NCBI GenBank assembly: GCA_019115825.1
Contig: DXCV01000013.1
Span: forward strand, 1 to 33,214
Length of the DNA stretch: 33,214 nucleotides
Reading direction: 5' to 3'
DNA from: Candidatus Bacteroides pullicola
GTDB lineage: Bacteria; Bacteroidota; Bacteroidia; Bacteroidales; Bacteroidaceae
The position numbers were made by a program, and so were the translations under genes. Each line of letters opens with the position of its first letter. Within the stretch, counting starts at the first letter, position 1. Under the pieces are notes generated by a model that was given only the letters and a program-made list of their open reading frames with translations, was not told the origin of the DNA and ran no database searches. This document shows, piece by piece, positions 24,686-32,594 of this stretch.

Positions 24686-27685
24686 TTAGAAATTAAAGTT
24701 CAGTCCCACGTTGAAGGTGCGCGAGATGGGATAACGCGACTGGTCGATGCCGTTGATGTCCACCTCGGGGTCGAAGCCGGAATAGCCGGTGATGGTGGCT
24801 ACGTTCTCGCACGAGATGGAGAGGCGGGCATTCTCAATCATCAGCTTCTGCAACCACCGCTTGGGGAAGGTGTAGGACAGGGTGATGTTCTTCAGGCGCA
24901 GGTAGGAGCCGTTTTCCACAAAGCGGTCGGACACGCGGGTGTTCTGGTTAGGGTCGCCATAGACGGCACGGGGCATGGAGTTGCTGGTGCCCTCGCCGCG
25001 CCAGCGGTCCAGCACGTCGGTAGTCTGGTTGTAGGCAGCAGACATGCCGGTGATGTCTATGTTGTTGGCGTTGTAGATTTTGTTGCCTGCCACGCCCTGC
25101 AAGTAGACGGACAATTCAAAGCCTTTGTAGGTCAAGCTGTTGTTCATGGAGAACATCCACGACGGATTGGGGTTGCCGATGACGGTACGGTCCTCGTCGT
25201 TGATGACGCCGTCGTTGTTCAAGTCCTTGAAGCGGATATCGCCGGGCTCGGCGCCGGGTTGTATGGCGTGCGCATTGACCTCGTCCCGGTTCTGGAACAA
25301 GCCGTCGGTGACGTAGCCGTAGAACACATTGATGGGATAACCCTTGTCCAGCATGGTCACGTAGGAGTTGTTAATCTGGTTGATATAGTACGGCACGTCG
25401 CTGTTCAGGTCCTTGATTTTATTCTTGTTGTACGTAGCGGTGACGGTGGTTTCCCAGCCCAGTTCTCCCTTCAGGTTGATGGAGTGCAAGCTCATCTCCA
25501 CGCCCTTGTTGCTGACGCGGCCCGCGTTGGTGTAGGTCGTGCTGGTGTCCTCAAATCCGGAAGTGATGGGGATGGAGGCTTTCACCAGCATGTCGCGCGT
25601 CTCCTTGATGTAGGCATCGAAGGAGACCATCAGGCGCGAGTCGAACAGCGAAGCATCAAAGCCGATGTTGGTCTGCGCCACTTCCTCCCAATGCAGGTAG
25701 GGATTGGCCAGGGTCAGCGAAACGAGGGCGGTCTGATTGTTGCCCGCCGTGCCCAAGGGGTAGATGCTGGTGTTGTAGGTGGCCAGGTAGCCGTAGTTGC
25801 TGATGCCTGCCTGGCTGCCGGTGACGCCATAACCCACGCGCAGTTTCAGGTCGGTCACATACTTGTTGCGCGGGAACCATTTCTCCTCGGACACGCGCCA
25901 GGCGGCCGACACGGAGGGGAAGGTACCCCAACGGTTCTTCTTGCCGAAGCGGCTGGAACCGTCGCGGCGCACAGTAGCGGTCAGTAGGTAGCGGTCCTCG
26001 TAGGAATAGTTCAGGCGGGCCATGTAGGACAGCAGGGACCACTCGGTCTCGTTGCCGCCAATGGCGTACATCTTCTCGCCGTTGTCCATTTCGTGTACGT
26101 TGTCGAACATGAAGACGTTCTTCTGCGCGTTGAGGTAATCGTTCTCGTTCCACTGGGCGGACATACCGGCCATCAGCCCCACGCGGTGCTTATCGGCAAA
26201 AGTATGGTCGAAGAGGAAATAGTTGTCCCACAGGTAGGTGAAGGATTTGTTGTCGCTCTTGTAGCGCGTGCTTTCCTCGGAGGGGGTCGGCGCCCAGTCA
26301 TAGGCAGGCGTCCAGTTGTCGATGAACCAGAATTTGGCATCGTAGCCGAAGGTGCTCTTGAACTTGAGCCACTTGGTGAAGGTCAGTTCGGCGGTCAGGT
26401 TGGCCAGGAAGTTGTAGCCCTTGGTCTCGCTGCTGTTCACCTCGGTGGGTCCGATGGGGTTGCGCGTGCTGCCATACCATTCGGAGTTACCCGTCGGGCC
26501 TGCCCACGAACCGTCTTCATTTTTCACGGGGAGCACGGGCAGGGCTTTCAGGGCATCGCCGATGCTGAAGGTGCCGGCATCTTTTACGTCGGCGCTGAAG
26601 GTGATGTTGTTCGAGAATTTCAGCCATTTCAGGACTTGGGCGTCGCTGTTGCTCTGGAAGGTGAAGCGCCGGTAGCCCACGCTCTTCACGATGCCCTCCT
26701 GGTCCAGGAAGCCGCCGGAGACGTAGTAATGCGACTTGTCATTGCCGCCGGAATAGCTGACGGTGTAGTTCTGCATGTGTCCGGTCTGGAGCAGCAGGTC
26801 CAACCAGTCGGTTCCTGCGCCCAGCGAGGAGGGATTGGCCCATTCGGGATTGGGGTTGCGGCCGCTGTTGGTCATCATGTCGTTGCTCAGTTCGGCATAT
26901 TGGGCGGCGTTGAGCAGCTCGGGCACATTCGTGGCGTTCTGGAAAGAGTAGTTGGCCGATACCGAAAGGCGTCCCTTGCCCTCGGCACCGCGCTTGGTGG
27001 TAATCATCACCACGCCGTTGGCGCCGCGCGAACCATAGATGGCCGTGGCAGAGGCGTCCTTCAGCACGTCCAGGCGGTCCACGTCGGCCATGTTCAGCGA
27101 AGCGAGGCCCAAGTCTGTGGGCACGCCGTCAATCACCACCAACGGGTCGCAGTTGTTGATGGAACCCAAGCCACGGATTTTGATGGACACGTTATCGCCC
27201 GGACGCCCGGCATCCACCACCTGCACGCCGGAGATTTTGCCCTGAATGGCCTGCCCCAGGTTGGAAACGGGCGTGTTGCGCAGTTCCTTGTTGCCCAACG
27301 AGGCGACAGAACCGGTCAAGTCGCTCTTCTTCATGGTGCCGTAACCCACGACCACCACTTCTTCCAGCATCTCGGCATCTTCTGCCAGCACCACTTGCAG
27401 GCTGGTGCGCCCGTCCACGGGCACTTCCTGCGTCTTGTAGCCCACGTAAGAGAAGACCAGCGTGGCCTGCGGGGAGACCTTCAGGCTGAAGTCGCCGTCA
27501 ATGCCCGTGATGACACCGTTCGTCGTACCTTTCTCCACCACGCTGGCGCCAATGACGGTCTCGCCGGTTTCGTCCTTTACTATACCTTGCACTGTGATTT
27601 GCTGCGCGAAGACTTGCGTCGCGCACAGAATCCCGGCCAATAGTGCGAACAGCCGGAATCGGAATGGATTCTTGTCGTTTTGCAT
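24686..27685 (-). CDS. susC: SusC/RagA-family TonB-linked outer-membrane transporter
   Basis: This 999-residue transporter is started at 27685 (MQNDKNPFRFRLFALL), which gives a signal peptide ending at 'VFAQQ'; a longer frame to 27748 would run through the promoter. Parts in order: signal (1-28), CarboxypepD_reg-like domain (about 30-105, 'VQGIVKDETGETVIGASV'), TonB box 'EEVVVVGYGTMKK' (108-120), plug with the SusC signature 'IKIRGLGSINNCDPLVVIDG', then a barrel ending 'SRTFNVGLNFNF'. It imports large oligosaccharides with SusD. The GH66 and GH97 genes downstream make isomalto-oligosaccharides the probable cargo. A -7 match lies 67 bp upstream of the ATG (27753-27760) and the regulator gene lies just beyond it on the same strand. 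Confidence 0.95.
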   Translation of the reverse strand: MQNDKNPFRFRLFALLAGILCATQVFAQQITVQGIVKDETGETVIGASVVEKGTTNGVITGIDGDFSLKVSPQATLVFSYVGYKTQEVPVDGRTSLQVVLAEDAEMLEEVVVVGYGTMKKSDLTGSVASLGNKELRNTPVSNLGQAIQGKISGVQVVDAGRPGDNVSIKIRGLGSINNCDPLVVIDGVPTDLGLASLNMADVDRLDVLKDASATAIYGSRGANGVVMITTKRGAEGKGRLSVSANYSFQNATNVPELLNAAQYAELSNDMMTNSGRNPNPEWANPSSLGAGTDWLDLLLQTGHMQNYTVSYSGGNDKSHYYVSGGFLDQEGIVKSVGYRRFTFQSNSDAQVLKWLKFSNNITFSADVKDAGTFSIGDALKALPVLPVKNEDGSWAGPTGNSEWYGSTRNPIGPTEVNSSETKGYNFLANLTAELTFTKWLKFKSTFGYDAKFWFIDNWTPAYDWAPTPSEESTRYKSDNKSFTYLWDNYFLFDHTFADKHRVGLMAGMSAQWNENDYLNAQKNVFMFDNVHEMDNGEKMYAIGGNETEWSLLSYMARLNYSYEDRYLLTATVRRDGSSRFGKKNRWGTFPSVSAAWRVSEEKWFPRNKYVTDLKLRVGYGVTGSQAGISNYGYLATYNTSIYPLGTAGNNQTALVSLTLANPYLHWEEVAQTNIGFDASLFDSRLMVSFDAYIKETRDMLVKASIPITSGFEDTSTTYTNAGRVSNKGVEMSLHSINLKGELGWETTVTATYNKNKIKDLNSDVPYYINQINNSYVTMLDKGYPINVFYGYVTDGLFQNRDEVNAHAIQPGAEPGDIRFKDLNNDGVINDEDRTVIGNPNPSWMFSMNNSLTYKGFELSVYLQGVAGNKIYNANNIDITGMSAAYNQTTDVLDRWRGEGTSNSMPRAVYGDPNQNTRVSDRFVENGSYLRLKNITLSYTFPKRWLQKLMIENARLSISCENVATITGYSGFDPEVDINGIDQSRYPISRTFNVGLNFNF

Positions 27686-27752
27686 GACATTAAAATTTAT
27701 GATTCTACAAACACTTGGCGTGCCTCGTTCTCCCGGGTGAAGAAGCACGATG

Positions 27753-27871
27753 CAAAAGTATCAGAAAAAACAAGGGGCGACTCTCCCGGATAGCAAAAAA
27801 GTAGTAATTGATTTATATCAAGAAATTGGCTGCCAAACACATACGCCTTGCCGGCATGGCCAAAAAAGTAG
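27753..27871 (-). promoter_or_regulatory. susC promoter region with two CAAAAAAGTAG repeats
   Basis: The minus-strand -7 match TACTTTTG is at 27753-27760, 67 bp before the susC ATG. No -33 match is present at the expected place, as is common where an activator is needed. An exact 11-nt direct repeat, CAAAAAAGTAG, occurs upstream at 27794-27804 and 27861-27871 (67 bp apart) and could be a regulator site; this is tentative. Confidence 0.45.
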
Positions 27872-27889
27872 CGTCTGAAAACGTGCAGG

Positions 27890-29545
27890 TTACATCTTCA
27901 GGCGTCCGATGCGGGCCACAAGCCCCTCCAGTTCCTCCCGGTTACCGGCGGCCTTGTTGCGCACGCGGGTGCGGTAATTGTAGATGGTGGTGACGGAGTA
28001 GCGCAGGAACTGGGCAATCTTCACGCTGTCCGTGATGCCCAGGCGGATGAGGGCAAAGATGCGCAGTTCGGTGTTCATGCGCTCGCCGGGTTTGGGCGTG
28101 ATGCGCTCGTCGGGCAGGAGCAGCGAGTTGAAGTCCTCCACGAAGGTGGGGAACAGTTGCAGGAAGGTATCGTCGAAGTTGGCATAAAATTCTTTCAGTT
28201 CCTGCTCCACCTGCTTGGACGATTTCAAGTCTTTGTAGAGTTCCTGCACTTTGCCCGCGGCGGCCAGCTTGCCCAGATGGCGGCGATAGGCGTCCAGCTT
28301 CTCAATGTAGGTGCTACACTGGTCCATGTAGCGGCCGATGTATTCCTCCTTCAGATAGGAGTTCTCGGCGATGCTGCGGTTGGCCTCCTTCAGGCTGGCG
28401 TTGGAGCGGTGTAACTCGTCGTTCAGTTCCTTCAGCCGGGCATTGGCCTCCACCACCTCGCGGCGGGCCTGCACCACGCGCCTCATCTGACGGCGCACGT
28501 AGACCACGGCCACCACCAGAAAGACGGACAACAGGCTGATGGACACCAAAGCCCACGCCATCTGCCGCTGCCGCTTCTTGATTTGCAGTTGGTAGACATC
28601 GTTCACCACGGGGAATATCTTCAGGATTTCGAGGATGCGCAGGCGGGCATTGCAGGCCACGGCGTCCTCCATGCAGAGTTTCAGGTAAGTATAGGCACGC
28701 TCCACGTCGCCCTCGTAGAAGAGCAGGACGGCCAGACGGGGCAGGGAGGCATATTCCAGCACGGGGGTGGACATATCGGCGATGGCGGAGATGGCCAGAT
28801 ATTTCTTCTCCTGCCCCGCGTCGGCCTTATGACGGTAGGACTCGGCCAGCGTATAGGCGGCAAGGGCCTCGTAATGGATATCGCCGGCGTGGAGGTGACG
28901 CCCCATCAGTCGGATGGCATCGTCATAACGACCGGACTGGTTGTAGTGCTGGCAGCGGTTCAGCACGTAGGACAGGGTGTCGCCCGTGGCCAGATGATAC
29001 TTCAGCAGCGAGTCGGTGTAGCAGTCCATCAGCCGGTGGTAGCGCGCCTCTTCCTCGGGCACCACCACATAGTCAGCCATCCAACCATAAAACGTGCGCA
29101 GGTTGTGGAAATAATACGGGCGCAGGTAGCCCGCCAGCGAATCCAGGCAGACAGAATCCATCCGCTCCAACGCTTCCTTATACATACCGGCGATGCCCAT
29201 CACCTCGGCCAGGTTCATGCGGGCGTTGGCCAAGCGTTCCGGACTGCCCAGCCGGCGGGCCAGTTGCAGGCGTTCACGCACAATGGCCTGCGACGAATCG
29301 GCATTGAACGAGCGGTATTCCTCGAACAACAGGCCCAACTGTTCGAAGCGTTCCTCGGCAGGCAAGCCGGGATAGAGGCGCTGCTTCAGTTCCAGCAAGC
29401 GGTTCTTCTTCTCTTCTATATAATGTGGACGCTCCTTGATGACGGCATCCAAGCGGTTCAACAAGGAATCTATTTCTGCCGCGCCGGCCAGCATCGGCCA
29501 CACGCACAGCATCAGGCAATATAGACGGAAAAAGTTTTTCTCCAT
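27890..29545 (-). CDS. SusR-like membrane-bound transcriptional regulator (DUF6377 type)
   Basis: The start chosen is 29545 (MEKNFFRLYCLMLCVWPMLAGAAE), giving 551 residues with a signal peptide; the frame extends to 29665 but crosses the promoter. A periplasmic helical, TPR-like sensor covers about 25-320 (for example 'SGRYDDAIRLMGRHLHAGDIHYEALAAYTLAESY'). One membrane segment follows at about 329-350, then a coiled coil (351-395), a conserved 'NSYLKEEYIGRYMDQCS' block, and a C-terminal helix-turn-helix at about 495-535 ('IRLGITDSVKIAQFLRYSV' followed by 'YNYRTRVRNKA'). This is the architecture of SusR-type activators that sense an oligosaccharide in the periplasm and act on DNA at the membrane. 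It sits 204 bp upstream of susC on the same strand, so it most likely controls this locus. Confidence 0.85.
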   Translation of the reverse strand: MEKNFFRLYCLMLCVWPMLAGAAEIDSLLNRLDAVIKERPHYIEEKKNRLLELKQRLYPGLPAEERFEQLGLLFEEYRSFNADSSQAIVRERLQLARRLGSPERLANARMNLAEVMGIAGMYKEALERMDSVCLDSLAGYLRPYYFHNLRTFYGWMADYVVVPEEEARYHRLMDCYTDSLLKYHLATGDTLSYVLNRCQHYNQSGRYDDAIRLMGRHLHAGDIHYEALAAYTLAESYRHKADAGQEKKYLAISAIADMSTPVLEYASLPRLAVLLFYEGDVERAYTYLKLCMEDAVACNARLRILEILKIFPVVNDVYQLQIKKRQRQMAWALVSISLLSVFLVVAVVYVRRQMRRVVQARREVVEANARLKELNDELHRSNASLKEANRSIAENSYLKEEYIGRYMDQCSTYIEKLDAYRRHLGKLAAAGKVQELYKDLKSSKQVEQELKEFYANFDDTFLQLFPTFVEDFNSLLLPDERITPKPGERMNTELRIFALIRLGITDSVKIAQFLRYSVTTIYNYRTRVRNKAAGNREELEGLVARIGRLKM

Positions 29546-29622
29546 GGCATAAAACTGGGTTATTTCCAAAAAATCAGTCTTTTTAATCAGGTGGACTTCC
29601 ATACCTTTGAAATCCCGAAGTA

Positions 29623-29653
29623 CAAATATAGGCAAATATGGGCAAACATCAAT
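29623..29653 (-). promoter_or_regulatory. Candidate promoter of the SusR-like regulator gene
   Basis: On the minus strand TATATTTG (29623-29630) follows ATTG (29650-29653) with a 19-bp spacer. The ATG at 29545 would be about 70 nt downstream of the expected start of transcription. Confidence 0.5.
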
Positions 29654-29784
29654 AAAACAGGACACATATTTTCGGCAGATTCTGAAAACAAGTCCTGCAG
29701 GCCCCTGGCCCGAAGCTGCACAAATCTTCTAATCCACTGATAAACAACAATTAAACAATTCGTCTAAGCAAAGACATCGCGGCA

Positions 29785-29879
29785 CACGGGCGGCGGTACG
29801 GGTAAGCACGGGCGGCGGTACAGGTAAGCGTGGACGGAGGTACGGGTAAACACGGGCGCAGGTATCCCTGCCTGAGGAC
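29785..29879. repeat. 22-bp tandem repeat array, copy B
   Basis: Units of exactly 22 bp start at 29785, 29807 and 29829. The first two differ at one base and follow the pattern CACGGGCGGCGG, TACGGGTAAG. A diverged last unit from 29851 begins CACGGGCGCAGG and ends GCCTGAGGAC, matching the ending of copy A at 10351-10379. In this copy GCAGG and CCTGC can pair around a 4-nt loop (29858-29871). Confidence 0.85.
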
Positions 29880-29885
29880 GGAAAA

Positions 29886-29949
29886 TTGCAGCACAAAATT
29901 CTTTCAATGAATGATTATTAAAAAGAGTTTTTATAACTTTGTGCTGCAA
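29886..29949. promoter_or_regulatory. 12-bp perfect inverted repeat over the restriction-modification promoter
   Basis: TTGCAGCACAAA (29886-29897) and TTTGTGCTGCAA (29938-29949) are exact reverse complements 40 bp apart. The right copy overlaps the -7 element TAACTTTG (29934-29941) and the expected transcription start; the left one lies upstream of the promoter. This is the layout expected of an operator bound at two sites with looping, or of element ends. The bound factor is unknown. Confidence 0.6.
29934..29941 (+). promoter_or_regulatory. -7 promoter element of the restriction-modification operon
   Basis: TAACTTTG fits TAnnTTTG and ends 24 bp before the methylase ATG at 29966. A convincing -33 element is not seen. 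Confidence 0.5.
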
Positions 29950-29965
29950 ATAACATTGTATCAGG

Positions 29966-30895
29966 ATGAACAACAAAACATATACATCTGCAAAACCATT
30001 TGTAAAGTGGGTAGGCGGGAAAACGCAACTTTTGGAAGACATCAAGCGTGCCTTACCATCTGATCTTTCAAAAAAGAAGGATATTGTCTATGTGGAACCT
30101 TTTGTGGGAGGTGGAGCTGTATTGTTTTGGATATTACAGCAATTTCCCAATATAAAGACAGCTATAATCAATGATATAAATCCCCATCTGATAACTACAT
30201 ATCGGGTTATTAAGGAACAGCCCGGTAAACTTATTGAACTATTGAAGTGCTTTCAAAGTGAATATATTCCTTTAAATGAAGATAATAGAAAAATCTACTA
30301 TCTGAATAGGCGTGATATATATAACTCTTTTTCTTTGTCAGATATAGAAACAGCCGCATTATTCATTTTCTTGAATAGAACGTGTTTTAATGGCTTGTAT
30401 AGAGTAAACTCCAAAGGGAAATTCAATGTTCCTCATGGGAGATATGCTAACCCTAAAATCTGCGATGAAGAAACCATCTTGGCCGATTCTCGGATTTTGC
30501 AGAAAGTCGAAATATTGTGTGGTGATTTTGCAAAAACAATAGCTTATGCTACATCCAATGCATTGTTTTATTTCGATCCTCCATATAAGCCATTGAGCAA
30601 GACTTCTTCCTTTAACTCGTATGCGAAAGAGGAATTTGACGACGGCGAACAAATAAGATTACGCGATTTTTGCCATCAAGTTTCAGCCCATAAGGCAAAT
30701 TTCATTCTGAGCAATTCAGATGTAAAAGGCAAAGATGAAAATGATAATTTCTTTGATGAAATATATAATGCTTATAATATTCAACGGGTAATGGCTACAC
30801 GAATGGTCAATGCCAACCCGGACAAAAGAGGGAAGTTGCCAGAGCTTCTTATTCGAAATTATGAGATAAACGAACCCACTTTGTTTACATTTTAA
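29966..30895 (+). CDS. DNA adenine methyltransferase, alpha class (Dam/DpnM type, probably GATC)
   Basis: This 309-residue N6-adenine methylase has the Dam order of motifs: 'PFVKWVGGKTQLL' (11-23), the SAM loop 'VEPFVGGGAVLF' (43-54), the target-recognition region including 'LNRTCFNGLYRVNSKGKFNV' (136-155), and the catalytic 'FDPPY' (203-207). The 'NRTCFNGLYRxNxKGxFNVPxGrY' block is characteristic of GATC-specific Dam, DpnM and MboA enzymes. The gene is AT-rich and uses A/T-ending codons far more than its neighbours, pointing to acquisition from elsewhere. It starts a three-gene operon: the nuclease ATG follows its stop after 1 bp. It would protect host DNA from the nuclease. The recognition site is inferred from the family and not proven. 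Confidence 0.9.
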   Translation: MNNKTYTSAKPFVKWVGGKTQLLEDIKRALPSDLSKKKDIVYVEPFVGGGAVLFWILQQFPNIKTAIINDINPHLITTYRVIKEQPGKLIELLKCFQSEYIPLNEDNRKIYYLNRRDIYNSFSLSDIETAALFIFLNRTCFNGLYRVNSKGKFNVPHGRYANPKICDEETILADSRILQKVEILCGDFAKTIAYATSNALFYFDPPYKPLSKTSSFNSYAKEEFDDGEQIRLRDFCHQVSAHKANFILSNSDVKGKDENDNFFDEIYNAYNIQRVMATRMVNANPDKRGKLPELLIRNYEINEPTLFTF

Positions 30896-30896
30896 T

Positions 30897-31604
30897 ATGA
30901 TTAGCAGTAAGGTTATTGAGTATATGATGCCATTATTCAATATAATAGGCAGTTCTAAAGGAAAAACAATAGGTCAGATTAAAGACGAACTTGGCATTGA
31001 ACGTGATAAAATGGTAAAAGGTGCATCTGGACTTATTGTTGAAAATCTGTTAGGCATTCAAAATAATAACCGTGATGAAGCAGATATTCCAGAAATTGGA
31101 TGTGAGATAAAGATTCTTCCATTGCAAAAGAATCGGAATGGCGAAATCAAAGCCAAAGAGCCTACGGCCATTCAAATGATAAATTATATGGAGGTTTCTC
31201 AGGAGACATGGGAAACTGCTAAATTGAGGAACAAGATAAATCTGACATTTTGGGTTGTATATCTTGCCAAAAAGAATGGCGTATCTCTTCATCAGAATGA
31301 TTACGTAATTGTAGATTATTTCTTAGATCATCCAACTGATGTTCAAAACGGAATTTTCAAGAAAGATTGGGAAGATATTCAGAAATATATTATAGAAGGG
31401 CGTGCGGATCAATTATCTTGCAGTATGGGAGTTTATCTTGAGCCTAAAACTAAAGGTGCAAATAATCAAGATAAAACCCACGCGCCCGATGGAAAAGGAG
31501 GAACAATAATGGCTCGTCGCCGTGCGTTCTATTATAAAAAGAACTACACGAATACTGCAATTATTCCTCAAATAGACTTGTCGCCTATAAAAGAGAAAAA
31601 ATGA
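30897..31604 (+). CDS. MutH/Sau3AI-family restriction endonuclease (single-domain, MutH-sized)
   Basis: This 235-residue protein aligns end to end with E. coli MutH (229 residues) by eye. Shared landmarks are 'GKTIGQIKDELG' (MutH GYTLGELAALAG), 'KGASGLIVENLLG' (KGWIGVLLEIWLG), 'EADIPEIGCEIKILPL' (EQDFAALGVELKTIPV), 'ETWETAKLRNKINLTFW' (VTWETSHVRHKLKRVLW), 'KKDWEDIQKYI' and 'RRRAFYYKKNYTN' (PRGFYLKKNFTS). Catalytic residues match: Glu49, Asp63, Glu70, Lys72 and Lys113 for MutH E56, D70, E77, K79 and K116. Sau3AI, the known restriction member, is about twice as long with a second MutH-like half, which is missing here. Lying between two methylases, it is most likely a GATC restriction enzyme rather than a repair protein. 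It is not of the DpnII/MboI nuclease fold family. Its stop overlaps the next ATG. Confidence 0.85.
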   Translation: MISSKVIEYMMPLFNIIGSSKGKTIGQIKDELGIERDKMVKGASGLIVENLLGIQNNNRDEADIPEIGCEIKILPLQKNRNGEIKAKEPTAIQMINYMEVSQETWETAKLRNKINLTFWVVYLAKKNGVSLHQNDYVIVDYFLDHPTDVQNGIFKKDWEDIQKYIIEGRADQLSCSMGVYLEPKTKGANNQDKTHAPDGKGGTIMARRRAFYYKKNYTNTAIIPQIDLSPIKEKK

Positions 31605-32473
31605 TTACCCCATTCTTCCGTTCTTCCGACCGCGCCTTCACCCTTCTCCACGGCGACTGCATTGAACTGCTGAAACAATTCAGTTTCAAGTTCGATATGA
31701 TATTTGCCGACCCACCTTATTTTCTGAGCAATGGTGGGATAAGTGTGCAAAGCGGGAAAATTGTGTGCGTGGATAAAGGTGAATGGGATAAGGGCAGAAC
31801 GCGGGAATACGTGGATTCGTTCAACAGGGCGTGGATAAAGGAATGTCGTGAGAAATTAAAAGATAATGGGACGATCTGGGTTAGCGGAACCTATCACAAT
31901 ATTTTTTCCATTGCCAATATATTGACAGAATTGGGTTTCAAGATACTGAATGTCATTACGTGGGCAAAGACCAATCCGCCGCCCAACATCTCCTGCCGTT
32001 ATTTCACTTATTCCACGGAGTTCATCATTTGGGCGCGGAAATCGCCTAAAGTACCTCATTATTATAATTATGAGGTGATGAAGCAAATCAATGAAGACAA
32101 ACAGATGACGGATGTTTGGCAACTGCCTGCCATTGCCCGATGGGAGAAATCGTGCGGCAAACATCCCACACAGAAGCCATTGTCCGTGTTGTCTCGCATT
32201 GTTTTGGCATCAACCCACAGCGGTGCGTGGATTCTTGACCCTTTTACCGGAAGCAGCACCACAGGCATTGCAGCCAACTTATTGGACAGACGTTTCTTGG
32301 GAATTGACAAAGAAGAAGAATATCTCATCCTTAGCCAAAACCGCAAGAAGGAGATCGAACAAATATCAAACTTTACTCTTTTTCGCAAGAAGATTAAAGA
32401 CATTGCTCTTTTGAATGAGAAAGGGAAACTTTCAATGAAAGAAGATATTTCCAATTACGATTTGCCTTTTTGA
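31601..32473 (+). CDS. DNA adenine methyltransferase, beta class (DpnA / M2.MboI type)
   Basis: This 290-residue methylase has the beta-class motif order: catalytic 'FADPPY' first (DPPY at 37-40), followed by 'FLSNGGISVQSGKIVCVDKG', and the SAM loop 'DPFTGSSTTGIAA' (213-225) near the end. The 'KHPTQKPLSVLSRIV' stretch (188-202) before it is typical of this class. The N-terminal wording closely resembles DpnA and its relatives, which methylate GATC also in single-stranded DNA and so protect DNA taken up by transformation. The ATG overlaps the nuclease stop (ATGA). The order methylase-nuclease-methylase is that of the MboI system. Base composition is between the island and the host genes. Whether it shares the first methylase's site is inferred. 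Confidence 0.9.
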   Translation: MITPFFRSSDRAFTLLHGDCIELLKQFSFKFDMIFADPPYFLSNGGISVQSGKIVCVDKGEWDKGRTREYVDSFNRAWIKECREKLKDNGTIWVSGTYHNIFSIANILTELGFKILNVITWAKTNPPPNISCRYFTYSTEFIIWARKSPKVPHYYNYEVMKQINEDKQMTDVWQLPAIARWEKSCGKHPTQKPLSVLSRIVLASTHSGAWILDPFTGSSTTGIAANLLDRRFLGIDKEEEYLILSQNRKKEIEQISNFTLFRKKIKDIALLNEKGKLSMKEDISNYDLPF

Positions 32474-32538
32474 GAATAAGGGAACACGCAAAAGCCACAA
32501 AAAAGTAAATATCTGAAGGCATTCCGCCCAAGAAAACG

Positions 32539-32546
32539 TATCTTTG
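32539..32546 (+). promoter_or_regulatory. -7 promoter element of pdxB
   Basis: TATCTTTG is a full -7 match 48 bp before the pdxB ATG. The leader after it contains a short GC-rich segment (CCCC at about 32550, GGGG at about 32564) followed by a run of T, which may form a weak hairpin. Confidence 0.5.
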
Positions 32547-32594
32547 CACCCCCGAAAGCCATTGGGGCTGTTTTTAAAGAAGCACATTAACTGT

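Larger units (their letters stand above)
29546..29965. other. 420-bp divergent intergenic region between the PUL regulator and the restriction operon
   Basis: No gene is supported. It contains the regulator's promoter (29623-29653, minus), about 130 bp with nothing recognisable, the second 22-bp repeat array (29785-29879), a 12-bp perfect inverted repeat (29886-29949) and the -7 element of the methylase operon (29934-29941). The composition turns AT-rich right after the repeat array. Confidence 0.8.

Noticed and set aside
27686..27748. N-terminal extension of SusC
   Set aside because: It would place residues before a normal signal peptide. The ATG at 27685 gives a standard SusC start.
29785..29879. 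CRISPR array
   Set aside because: Units are directly adjacent, without spacers, and only 22 bp long; no cas genes are present.
30897..31604. Mismatch-repair MutH working with MutL
   Set aside because: It lies in an AT-rich operon between two DNA methylases, and Bacteroidetes are not known to use methyl-directed repair; a restriction role is the simpler reading, though not proven.
32549..32576. Attenuator or riboswitch in the pdxB leader
   Set aside because: The stem is only 4 bp and the leader is under 50 nt, too little for a supported RNA element.
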